Of a stretch of 18,890 nt of DNA, positions 1 to 9,074 are shown piece by piece. Source of the stretch: Theristus sp. LFF4_11 (taxonomy: Eukaryota > Nematoda > Chromadorea > Monhysterida > Xyalidae); assembly GCA_030248135.1 (NCBI GenBank), contig JASANC010005591.1, forward strand, positions 1 to 18,890. The letters run 5' to 3'. The notes beneath the pieces are model-generated. The model ran no database searches and was not told the DNA's origin. It saw only the letters and a list, made by a program, of their open reading frames with translations. The position numbers and the translations under genes were made by a program. Each line of letters opens with the position of its first letter. Within the stretch, counting starts at the first letter, position 1.

Positions 1-205
1 ATTGATTGACTTTACCTTGTCACTTAGTCTTCAACGCTGCAGGTGGTATTCTGGATCGATTTATCGACTGTTTTCAGCCTTGGTGAGTGATGATCATCGA
101 CTCGCGCATTGAAGTACTTGAGCGTCGCAAATGCTAGTTCAACAAATTCCGATGCCGCTGAGGTGGATAGAAGCAGAGAACTCACATTTATGCATCGTTT
201 TTCAG
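1..205. other. unassigned leading segment
   Basis: No recognisable gene or repeat was found. The segment ends in a plausible splice acceptor (pyrimidine-rich TTTTTCAG at about 198-205) leading into the candidate exon described separately. A CAG/GTGG junction near 42-43 could be a donor, but its reading frame does not join cleanly to the frame that stays open downstream. Confidence 0.3.
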
Positions 206-237
206 GATCTCGAAAGGTCGAAATTGCACTGTCTGCC

Positions 238-2342
238 TAGGGTTAGGGTAGGGTTAGGGGCTTTGAAAAAAAAATTTTTTTATTATTTTTTTTTCGTTTT
301 TTTTTTAAATTTGGATTTTTTTTTCAAACTTAAAAAAAAAAATTTGAAAAATTTTTCTTCTACTTTGCTCTGAAAATTCGATTTATGGCATAATTTTTTG
401 AAAGTTCAAACCAAATTTTCTTCCCAACTTCTTTGTGTGCTTAGGTACATGTCATTATTTGGTCATTTTGACCGACGTACTCCATGTTTTTCGATTTGGA
501 TGACTTCTAGAGTCAATTTTTAGCGTTGAAATGACTTAACTGAATTGAAATATCGTTTCAGAAATCGTTTTCTTGCAACTTAGAACATGTTTTTTCAGTC
601 GGTAGGCCATGAGATGAACATGATATTTTGTTGATTGGCGTATGTTATAGGTCTACAATGGAGTTGTGCGATATATTGTTAAACAATTGGAGCGGAGATG
701 TTGGTTAATACCACATCACACGACCGTTTTTCAGATACCCGATAACATGGCCACATGTTAAAACTTGCGTGCTGAGCTAAACTAACGTGTTAAACTTGCG
801 TCTGTCAGTTGCCCGCAACGTGATCGCGAAATCATGGTACGTGTTTTCGATACGATGATTTGAAGAGTGGGCTCTCGCCATGTGGCAGATAGCATAGCTG
901 GTTGAACCTGAAAGTAAGTGTCTTGGGGGGGCGACCGGGTCGACAGGGGTTGCCGACTAGGGTTAGGGGCTTTGAAAAAAAATAATTTTTTTTTATTTTT
1001 TTTTACCGTTTTTTTTTGAAAAAAAAAATTTGGATTTTTTTTCAAACTTAAAAAAAAATTTGAAAATTTTTTCTTCTACTTTGTTCTGAAAATTCGATTT
1101 ATGGCATAATTTTTTGAAAGTTCAAACCAAATTTTCTTCCCAACTTCTTTGTGTGCTTAAGTAAATGTCATTATTTGGTCATTTTGACCGACGTACTCCA
1201 TGTTTTTCGATTTGGATGACTTCTAGAGTCAATTTTTAGCGTTGAAATGACTTAACTGAATTGAAATATCGTTTCAGAAATCGTTTTCTTGCAACTTAGA
1301 ACATGTTTTTCAGTCGGTAGGCCATGAGATGAACATGATATCTTGTTGATTGGCGTATGTTATAGGTCTACAATGGAGTTGTGCGATATATTGTTAAACA
1401 ATTTGAGCGGAGATGTTGGTTAATACCACATCACACGACCGTTTTTCAGATACCCGATAACATGGCCACATGTTAAAACTTGCGTGCTGAGCTAAACTAA
1501 CGTGTTAAACTTGCGTCTGTCAGTTGCCCGCAACGTGATCGCGAAATCATGGTACGTGTTTTCGATACGATGATTTGAAGAGTGGGCTCTCGCCATGTGG
1601 CAGATAGCATAGCTGGTTGAACCTGAAAGTAAGTGTCTTGGGGGGGGGCGACCGGGTCGACAGGGGTTGCCGACTTAGCTACAGCAAACAGGAATTTTTG
1701 AACACAGTCAAATTTTGGTAATTTTCTAAAGAGGAACCACTAAGAACGGTTCAATATTCAAGTACACGTGAAAAATTGCCCTGTTTTACTGTTGAAAATG
1801 CAACTTTCCCTCTATGAAATGGACATAATTTCAATAAAACACGATTTTCGCTCTTATAGTTTCCCGGATCGTTCTGAAAATAGTTTAGATGAACTCAGCT
1901 CGACGAGACGCTTCGAACGAACCTAACTTGTAAAAAAAAATTTTTTTTTTCAAATTTTTTTTTTAATTTAAAAAAAAAATCCGGATTTTTTTTTCCCCGA
2001 ACCCTATTGCCGACTTAGCTACAGCAAACAGGAATTTTTGAACACAGTCAAATTTTGGTAATTTTCTAAAGAGGAACAACTAAGAACGGTTCAATATTCA
2101 AGTACACGTCGAAAATTGTCCTGTTTTACTGTTGAAAATGCAACTTTCCCTCTATGAAATGGACATAATTTCAATAAAACACGATTTTCGCTCTTATAGT
2201 TTTCCGGATCGTTCTGAAAATAGTCTAGATGAACTCAGCTCGACGAGACGCTTCGAACAAACCTAACTTGTAAAAAAAAAATTTTTTTTTTAAATTTTTT
2301 TTAATTTAAAAAAAAATCCGGATTTTTTTCCCCCTAACCCTA
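238..2342 (+). mobile_element. non-autonomous hAT-like element, outer copy
   Basis: The element starts TAGGGTTAGGG and ends CCCCTAACCCTA. It is flanked by the perfect 8-bp duplication TGTCTGCC at 230-237 and 2343-2350. Terminal TAGGG fits the hAT terminus consensus (YARNG), and 8-bp duplications are a hAT hallmark. Its own sequence is interrupted by the inner copy. Removing that copy with one duplication leaves 238-957 plus 2015-2342, about 1,048 bp, almost the same length as the inner copy. It contains long A/T homopolymer tracts, a variable poly-G tract near 925-931, and no transposase ORF. Confidence 0.85.
958..2006 (+). mobile_element. non-autonomous hAT-like element, inner nested copy
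   Basis: This is a 1,049-bp full copy of the same family, starting TAGGGTTAGGGGC and ending CCGAACCCTA. It is inserted into the outer copy and flanked by the perfect 8-bp duplication TTGCCGAC at 950-957 and 2007-2014. It has high sequence identity to the outer copy throughout. No coding capacity is visible, so mobilisation would need a transposase in trans. Confidence 0.87.
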
Positions 2343-2511
2343 TGTCTGCCACTGCAAGCGTAACTTCGTTGGTTGCTCGTTGCTGTTTCGCCTCGTGTCG
2401 TCAGCATGATCACACCGGTTTGTTGTTGAACTTGTTTCCGTGTTGGGAAAATGGGGTCGCCGAAACCAAGTCTGAAATTTTCACCCTCCTCCCATATGAG
2501 TGGGGTGGGGG

Positions 2512-3521
2512 TAGGGTCAGGGGAAAAAAATCCGGATTTTTTTTTTTAATTAAAAAAAAATTTACAAGTTAGGTTCGTTCGAAGCGTCTCGTCGAGCTGA
2601 GTTCATCTAGATTATTTTCAGAACGATTCGGAAAACTATAAGAGCGAAAATCGTGTTTTATTGAAATTATGTCCATTTCATAGAGAGAAAGTTGCATTTT
2701 CAACAGTAAAACAGGGCAATTTTTCACGTGTACTTGAATATTGAACCGTTCTTAGTGGTTCCTCTTTAGAAAATTACCAAAATTTGACTGTGTTCAAAAA
2801 TTCCTGTTTGGTGTAGCTAAGTCGGCAACCCCTGTCGACCCGGTCGCCCCCCCCCCCAAGACACTTACTTTCAGGTTCAACCAGCTATGCTATCTGCCAC
2901 ATGGCGAGAGCCCACTCTTCAAATCATCGTATCGAAAACACGTACCATGATTTCGCGATCACGTTGCGGGCTACTGACAGACGCAAGTTTAACACGTTAG
3001 TTTAGCTCAGCACGCAAGTTTTAACATGTGGCCATGTTATCGGGTATCTGAAAAACGGTCGTGTGATGTGGTATTAACCAACATCTCCGCTCCAATTGTT
3101 TAACAATATATCGCACAACTCCATTGTAGACCTATAACATACGTCAATCAACAAGATATCATGTTCATCTCATGGCCTACCGACTGAAAAACATGTTCTA
3201 AGTTGCAAGAAAACGATTTCTGAAACGATATTTCAATTCAGTTAAGTCATTTCAACGCTAAAAATTGACTCTAGAAGTCATCCAAATCGAAAAACATGGA
3301 GTACGTCGGTCAAAATGACCAAATAATGACTTTTACCTAAGCACACAAAGAAGTTGGGAAGAAAATTTGGTTTGAACTTTCAAAAAATTATGCCATAAAT
3401 CGAATTTTCAGAGCAAAGTAGAAGAAAAACTTTTCAATTTTTTTTAAGTTTGAAAAAAAAAATCCATTTTTTTTAAACGAAAAAAAAAATAAAAAAAATT
3501 TTTTCAAAGCCCCTAACCCTA
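2512..3521 (-). mobile_element. non-autonomous hAT-like element, inverted copy
   Basis: This third copy lies in reverse orientation, begins TAGGGTCAGGGG and ends CCCCTAACCCTA. It is flanked by the 8-bp duplication GGTGGGGG at 2504-2511 and 3522-3529. It is slightly shorter (1,010 bp) than the other two. Only 161 bp of host sequence (2351-2511) separates it from the outer copy, so the inner and third copies form a large imperfect palindrome. Confidence 0.86.
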
Positions 3522-3564
3522 GGTGGGGGTCATATGGTAAGTCGGTGGCTCCTCAGAGGCTCGT

Positions 3565-3763
3565 GTACTATTCCGGCCCGCGAAATTCCGGCCCGAAGAA
3601 TTCCGGCCCGCTCATTCCGGCCCGAAGAATTCCGGCCTGAAGAATTCCGGCCCGAAGAATTCCGGCCCGAAGAATCCCGTCCCGGAGAATTCCGGCCCCA
3701 CGAATAATCGCCAACACGAACAATATTAAACCACGAAGTGATTTTTGGCAATAAAATATCGAT
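3565..3763. repeat. left inverted arm with 15-bp tandem repeats
   Basis: About ten degenerate copies of a 15-bp unit built on ATTCCGGCCCG lie in 3569-3700. A unique inner block follows, carrying AAGTGATTTTTGG and ending in AAAATATCGAT. The unit length is a multiple of three, so several frames stay open and give pentapeptide-like AGILR repeats; these are not evidence of a protein. Confidence 0.8.
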
Positions 3764-4192
3764 TGGTTATAATTATTCACGACGTGAATAAAAAAATTCA
3801 AACAGCTAGTTTGAAACTTTGTTAGCCGTGCAGAATTATACCTGAGGTTTGTATTTTTGTTGTAACAAGTTCAACATAATGACTTGTGTTTCTGCACCAG
3901 TGCCCCCCCCCCTCGAAATTTGCTTGACACCCCGACCCCCCCACCTGGCGAAATTTGCCTAAAAAAGAAATTTTTTGAAGCACGGAAAAAAGTCACGTCT
4001 GAAATAATGAAAATGCAACCCAGCCAGCAAGATCACGCAAATAAAATAATGCAGAAATAATACCAAAAGGACAAAACAGAGCAGAAACAAAAATCGGTTG
4101 ATAAGTGATGGTTCACAAATCCTGGTTCGTGATAAAAAAATCTTTTTATTTATTATTTTGAAAAAAGATTCCTCTTTCAAAAAAAATCAATT
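3764..4192. other. interior of foldback element, left part
   Basis: AT-rich sequence with no recognisable gene. A C-rich stretch at 3901-3958 holds two poly-C tracts, each followed by a GAAATTTGCT/C motif. The same motif recurs outside the element at 5070-5130. Confidence 0.4.
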
Positions 4193-4447
4193 AACAACAT
4201 CAATTTTTTTTTAATTTTTTTTTAATTATACGCGCGCCGGTTCCGGAAACCCGAAGGTACCAAACTCCGGCGGAGACGGGCAATTACTGCCCCGAGCCCA
4301 ATTTTACCCTCGGCTCAGGAGGGAATAGACCATCAGATGTTTGTTGGTCACTCTAATTTTCCACGAGTATGTCTTGTCCACAGCGAGGTTCGAACCGGGT
4401 ACCTACAGAACTGTAGGCCGAAGTTCTACCGCTACGCCATGGACGCG
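4193..4447 (-). mobile_element. tRNA-derived SINE
   Basis: Read on the minus strand, the element starts near 4447 with a tRNA-like head. An acceptor-like stem pairs GTCCATG with TGTGGAC. The A box is TGGCGTAGCGG and the B box is GGTTCGAACC (+ strand 4388-4397), both close to RNA polymerase III consensus. A ~170-bp tRNA-unrelated body follows, then an A/T-rich tail at about 4200-4228. The direct repeat AAAATCAATT at 4183-4192 and 4453-4462 is a likely target duplication. The anticodon and T arms do not fold well, so this is a SINE and not a tRNA gene. Confidence 0.75.
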
Positions 4448-4499
4448 AAATTAAAATCAATTTCCAAACATCATTAAAAATACACTGTAACATGTGAAC

Positions 4500-4699
4500 A
4501 TCGATATTTTATTACCAAAAATCACTTCGTGTAGTTTAATATTGTTCTTGCTGGCGAAAATTCGTCGGGCCGGAATTCTCCGGGCCGGAATTCTTCGGGC
4601 CGGAATTCTCCGGGCCGGAATTCTTCGGGCCGGAATTCTTCAGGCCGGAATGAGCGGGCCGGAACTCTTCAGGCCGGAATTAGCGGGCCGGAATTGTAC
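4500..4699. repeat. right inverted arm with 15-bp tandem repeats
   Basis: Reverse complement of the left arm. It starts ATCGATATTTTATTACC, continues through the AAAAATCACTTCGTG block, then nine or so units of GGGCCGGAATTCTTC. Unit order and variants differ from the left arm, as expected when tandem units in each arm mutate or homogenise separately. Confidence 0.8.
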
Positions 4700-4712
4700 C
4701 CCCCTCCTCAGA

Positions 4713-5460
4713 TGGTGATATTCGGACTCCCTAAAAAATTCTGAACAACTTTGATTTAAAAAAAAATTTAAAAAAATTTTTTTAAGAAAAAAAATAGAAA
4801 TTTTTTTTGACATCTCTCTACCCCCGGCCCCACCGCCCTCCGCGAGAAAACACGGGATCGCACCCCCCCCCTCACGGTGGTCAATCTCATCTCATTTTTT
4901 CCAAAAATACCGTAATTTTTGCATTTTTCTTCACGTTTGTGTCTGTCCCTGCATAGATTTTGTTGTTTCTGACCAAACAAGCAGCTTGTTTGCACAAAAT
5001 ATTCTGTATTTTACAAGAATTTCTGTGTTTTTCTGAGGCAAAAATTTGGTATTACCCGTGCGATCCCGTGCACCCCCCCTCACGAAATTTTTCTGCCAGT
5101 GAACCCCCCCCCTCATGAAATTTTGCTGCCCGTTCACCCCCCTAACGGTTTAGGAACCTTTCCCCCCCCACCTCTAAAATTAGGCAAACACCCCCCCCTC
5201 ACCCGAGGTCCCGCTTTCGCTACTGCCCCACGGCACGGCACCGTGCCGTGACCATACCCCTCCCCTTCGAAAAATTTTTTTGGGCCCACGGTACTGATAT
5301 CAAAGAAAATTTTTGTTGTTTTCGAAAAATTGTGCAAAAATTGAGGTTTTCAGAACATATTAGAGGAAAAATTTTCGATTTTTTTAATCGGCATTTTTGT
5401 TTTTTTAACACTTTTTTTTTAAACTTGATTTTTGTTTAACAACTCTAGGGCGTAATGCAT
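4713..5460. other. gene-free, A/T- and C-tract-rich stretch
   Basis: Alternating A/T homopolymer blocks (4755-4810, 5270-5420) and C-rich tracts (4812-4875, 5070-5215). No coding frame has exon-like support. The C tracts repeatedly precede CTCACGAAATTTTT or CTCATGAAATTTTG, suggesting a dispersed or duplicated repeat. Confidence 0.45.
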
Positions 5461-5724
5461 CATTATTAAAACAGGTGCAACCGTGCATGTGCAGTGGCGG
5501 TGGCCCCTGTGGTCAGTTCTATAAAAAGTGAATAGTGTTTGAACGGTGAACATTTTTGCTCCAGGGTGTTCCAAAAGTTAGTCTTTGAGAAATTCCGGTT
5601 CAATACTTGAACCACAAGTTCATCTTTGACCGAAGTTTCCCATTGATTGGATTGATAAAACTGACCACTGCCCTATAACACAGGAAAGAAAAAATGCAAA
5701 AACTAAATTGATCATTTTCACCTT

Positions 5725-6000
5725 ATCAAAAAGGCTTGGCTTAGGATTAGGATTAGGTTTAGGATTAGGAACCTAAAACGACCCATTGCAAGCAACCTCT
5801 GATCAGAAATCAAAAAAATCACTTTTAAGAATGTATACAAATCAAATCACCCTCTAGGGGGTATGTATGTAGGGTTCGATTTTTTTTTACTTAAAAAATT
5901 AAAAATCGGGATTTTTTAAATTAACTTTAGGATTAGGTCAGGATTATGTTTAGCTTGGAATTAGGCTTTAGGATTAGGTTTTGGTTTAGGCTAGTTTAGG
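5725..6000 (+). repeat. degenerate TTAGGA-type repeats
   Basis: Tandem runs of TTAGGATTAGGATTAGG at 5741-5770 and looser ones at 5926-6000. The lead-in AAAAAGGCTTGGCTTAGG matches the repeated motif inside the third Helitron-like element (9470-10390). This may therefore be a decayed piece of the same repeat family and not telomeric sequence. Confidence 0.5.
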
Positions 6001-6223
6001 CAACGTCTGCCAACATCAGTGGTTTGATTTAGTACGACAGGCCAACCAGTTAATTCCTACAGCAATTAACTAAAAAACGAATTTTGGCCATCAAAATTGT
6101 ACTTTCTTTCATCTTAAAATGCGTTTAAGACACTTTCCACAAAAAGTGACATTATGTTTTTTTGCCTGGAGTTTTGTATAGACTTTGTTTTTGGCAGAAT
6201 TTTTTGACAATTTCTGCTTTCAG

Positions 6224-6452
6224 GTCAAAGATCAACGAGCAAAGTCCAGATACTGATGGAAGCTTCTGCAATTGGTTTCATGAGCTCGTTAATGGACTAA
6301 AAAGCAGTAAATTACTTTGGTTTTACCCTTCAAATTGGAGGAACCCTACTTGTCAATTCTTGATTGTTGCCGATTTGTCGTCTCGAAAAAGCGCGGCGTT
6401 GTGCATCGACAACAACGTGAACCGGTGCGTTTTCTATCTGAAATCATCATAA
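6224..6452 (+). other. open frame of unknown status ending at a Helitron border
   Basis: After a plausible acceptor (TTTCTGCTTTCAG ending at 6223), a frame stays open for about 75 codons (SKINEQSPDTDGSFCNWFH...). It stops in the first bases of the Helitron-like element at 6444. AACAAC/GTGAAC near 6415 could be a donor. I recognise no family. It could be an orphan exon cut off by the transposon array, a captured fragment, or chance. Confidence 0.2.
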
Positions 6453-7563
6453 TACTAAGATAATAGTCGTGTCTGTGTGTGTGTGGCACTTTTTTGAAAT
6501 TTGAATTGGCGCTCATTTTTGCTATTTAAGATAGCTAAATCTCAATTTCTTAACCTATTATTAATGTAAATCATTTTCTCAAAAACGTTACTCTGTACTG
6601 CGAAGTCATCATGATACTCATTGGTCACCCGCGACAGCGCCTTAACATGCGATTGACAATTAATTGCAAATGTTGCTGTTCACAAGTTGATGACCGAAAG
6701 CGAACAGAAAAGTTTTACCAAAACAAGTCAACTAAAAAATTAATAGCGAAATCAAATAAACGGGGTTTGTTATGGCTTTCAGAGCGGTTATTTACAAAAA
6801 GCGAATTTTTCCAAATTTGACATTTTTTTCAATGCGTGTCAAATACAAAGACGCAAAAACAAAAAGTTGTATGACTATTTAAAAATGGGTGTTGAAAAAC
6901 GTTACTTTTTGTTTCCTCATTCACTTTCATTTTAGGGTATATGAAACGGGGTTTGTCAATGAAGTGGGTGATTGACTAAAAATCTGATTAGAATGAAAGA
7001 TGGCTTCCAAAGCGGGTAATTTGGAAAAAAGCTTTTTTTAATTTGACATTTTTTTCAATACGTGTCACTCAAAAAAGGATTGGCACAGGGCAGGCTGAAC
7101 GGGTAAAAAACCTAACAGCAAAATTATAAACTTCGCATTTTAAATTTGTTTTCAAAACATGGGTGTTTAGTTTAAAAATGTGTCAATTTCAAAAACAAAA
7201 ATTCAAAATTACAATTACAAATTACATTCAAAAACGATTTTTATAAAACGGTATTTTTGTCGTTTCAATTCAATTAACGTTAAAATCGCTTTTCATATTT
7301 TTAACAGGAACGGCAATTGACCATTGGCAATTAAAAAATATTTAAATGGGAATTTTAAAAGGGAATGCAGTAAAATTGTGTTCTTGATCAGAATACTGTT
7401 TTTTATAATTTAAACGGGAACGACTGAAGCAGCTCAAAATCAAAATGCAATACATTTTTAATCCGGTCGTGGGCGGGCACGGTTCAAAAAACCAAAATCC
7501 ACTCAAAAATAGCAATTGTATTTTATCAGCTAACCGTGCCGTAGGCACGGGTCAATTGGCTAG
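6444..7563 (+). mobile_element. non-autonomous Helitron-like element 1
   Basis: The 5' end is TCATCATAATACTAAG directly after an A. The 3' end carries a perfect 7-bp hairpin CCGTGCC-GTA-GGCACGG (7534-7550), nine bases before terminal CTAG (7560-7563). This matches the Helitron layout (TC...hairpin...CTRR, insertion between A and T, no target duplication). A GTGTCTGTGTGTG tract follows the 5' end. No Rep/helicase ORF is present. Sequence is similar to element 4 along most of its length. Confidence 0.82.
7534..7550 (+). other. Helitron 3' terminal hairpin
   Basis: CCGTGCC and GGCACGG pair perfectly around GTA, followed by GTCAATTGGCTAG. The same hairpin recurs at 9040-9056 and 11671-11687. It is the Helitron end signal, not a transcription terminator of a gene. 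Confidence 0.85.
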
Positions 7564-9069
7564 TCATCTATTATACTAAAAAAATACTTTGTCCGTGGAA
7601 CTTTTTATGCAGTTTGAATTGGCGCTCATTTTTTTCAGTTTAGGCCAATTTTGCTATTTAAGTCATCATCAGCTGAATTTTTTTACTCCATTTTCTAATG
7701 ACAAGGCAAAGTTCAAATCGTCAGTCTACATGACTTTAGTCATCGTGATGACTTTTGCTCCAGAACGACAACCAATGCTATGAGCGATAGTTCAAACGTA
7801 ACGCACGTTGGCAAATGGCGATTGTTGCTGCTCAAACTTCATGATCGACTAGACTGATAATGGTTCGACTATTAGAAAGTAAAATCATAAATGGCTTTTA
7901 AAGTGGTTACCAGCTAATCGAAAAAACGATTGTTTTCAATTTTTTGCACTTTCAATTTGCAGATTTAGTTTAAAATGGCCCAAACACAAAAACGCAAAAA
8001 TTGAATTTGCGTGATTTTTTTTTAAATCGGCTGTTTAGTAAACACGTTGCTTTTGTATTTACAATTTAGTTTTCATTTTGCCAAACACGCTTGCTTTATG
8101 TTATAATAAACGGGTAAAAAAATTGTGCCTCTTTAAAACGGTATTTAAAAACGTCACTGTTTATACTTTCTACATTTTCGCTTAACAAAAAAGCTTGACT
8201 TTTGGTAAACTTAAGTTAGGTTAAACGGGTAAAACATGCATAATAAATATGTTGCCACATTATAAACTTCGATTTTCTAATTTATTTCAATGCGCGGGTT
8301 TTGCTAAAATTTACCAACGTCTACCTGTTTTCATCATCATTTTTTTTTTAAGTTTTAGATCAAGAGTTAGCTTAGACTGAAATAAACTGCCCCGAACTAA
8401 TACGCCGTTTCAAAAATAACAAGGTTTAATCTTAACAAAACTATCAACGTTGTCTAAAAAATCAATAGCGAAATCTAAAAAAACGGGTTTCTTAACAAAA
8501 CGCGTTGTTAATTAAAAATGGTCTTACTATCGGAAAACAAAATTAAAAATAGCTTTTTGGTTTTGGAAACATTTCATTCCGCAGGTTTAACTAAAACTGT
8601 GCCAAATTAAAAAAAAAACGCAAAATGAAAATTGCGGGATGCTTTTAAACGGGCATTTTGAAAACAAACGCTTTTTGATTATCATGATTTTATAATTTTG
8701 TTGGTGATCAAAAAACATTACGCAGCCAGTAGTTGGGTGTTGCTGATCAAAGATTGTTTTATCATACTTTTAACGGTCATTGAGAAATTTAACAGACAGT
8801 GAAATGCAACTCACTAAAAAGATTGAAAGATTGCTTTTTAGACTGGATGATTGTTGCTGATGATAATACAAGATCATACGGTATGAGTGCTTTAAAAATG
8901 ACAGATAATTTCTGTGGCAAATCAACAGCAGTCGGTTAAAGCAGCTCAAAATCAAATTGCAATGCACTTTAAAACCGGGTTGTGGGCAAGGTCAAAGGCC
9001 AAAATCCACTTAAAAATAATAGTTGTATTTATCAGCTAACCGTGCCGTAGGCACGGGTCAATTTGCTAG
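7564..9069 (+). mobile_element. non-autonomous Helitron-like element 2
   Basis: Starts TCATCTATTATACTAAA immediately after the CTAG of element 1. It ends with the same 7-bp hairpin (9040-9056) and CTAG at 9066-9069. The interior (about 1.5 kb) differs from element 1 but shares the 5' GAATTGGCGCTCATTTTT block and 3' GCAGCTCAAAATCAAA block. No coding capacity. Confidence 0.8.
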
Positions 9070-9074
9070 TACAA

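Larger units (their letters stand above)
206..3536 (+). pseudogene. candidate exon split by hAT insertions
   Basis: When the three hAT-like copies and one copy of each 8-bp target duplication are removed, 206-237, 2351-2511 and 3530-3536 join into 200 bases. They start after a TTTTTCAG acceptor and end at ATG/GTAAGT, a consensus donor. One frame (2 bases, then 66 codons) has no stop across both joins. It reads SRKVEIALSATASV at the start and ends near LLPYEWGGGHM. I do not recognise the product. The element ends and target duplications do not offer GT-AG borders, so the insertions are unlikely to be spliced out precisely. If this was an exon, it is probably dead now. A 66-codon open frame can arise by chance, so this is tentative. 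Confidence 0.28.
3558..4703. mobile_element. foldback / Mutator-like element
   Basis: Two long inverted arms (about 3565-3763 and 4500-4699) flank a ~0.74-kb interior. Each arm has an outer block of 15-bp tandem repeats (AATTCCGGCCCGAAG) and an inner unique block ending at ATCGAT. The whole is flanked by the 9-bp direct repeat CTCCTCAGA at 3549-3557 and 4704-4712. A 9-bp duplication with repeat-built arms is typical of Drosophila Foldback and Mutator-superfamily elements. No transposase is encoded. Assignment to superfamily is inference from structure only. Confidence 0.75.

Noticed and set aside
238..260. Interstitial telomere repeat (TTAGGG-like)
   Set aside because: The same TAGGGTTAGGG occurs at the ends of three hAT-like copies, always bordered by 8-bp duplications, so it is a transposon terminus.
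3530..3801. Proteins with AGILR or SGRN repeats
   Set aside because: The 15-bp tandem unit leaves several frames open on both strands, and the same happens in the inverted arm at 4494-4718. It is a repeat artefact.
4377..4447. Functional tRNA gene
   Set aside because: A and B boxes and an acceptor-like stem are present, but the anticodon loop is six bases and the T stem is mismatched. The tail and target duplication point to a SINE.
7534..7550. Rho-independent terminator-like hairpin
   Set aside because: It recurs at the same distance from CTAG in three elements of a eukaryotic sequence and is the Helitron 3' hairpin.
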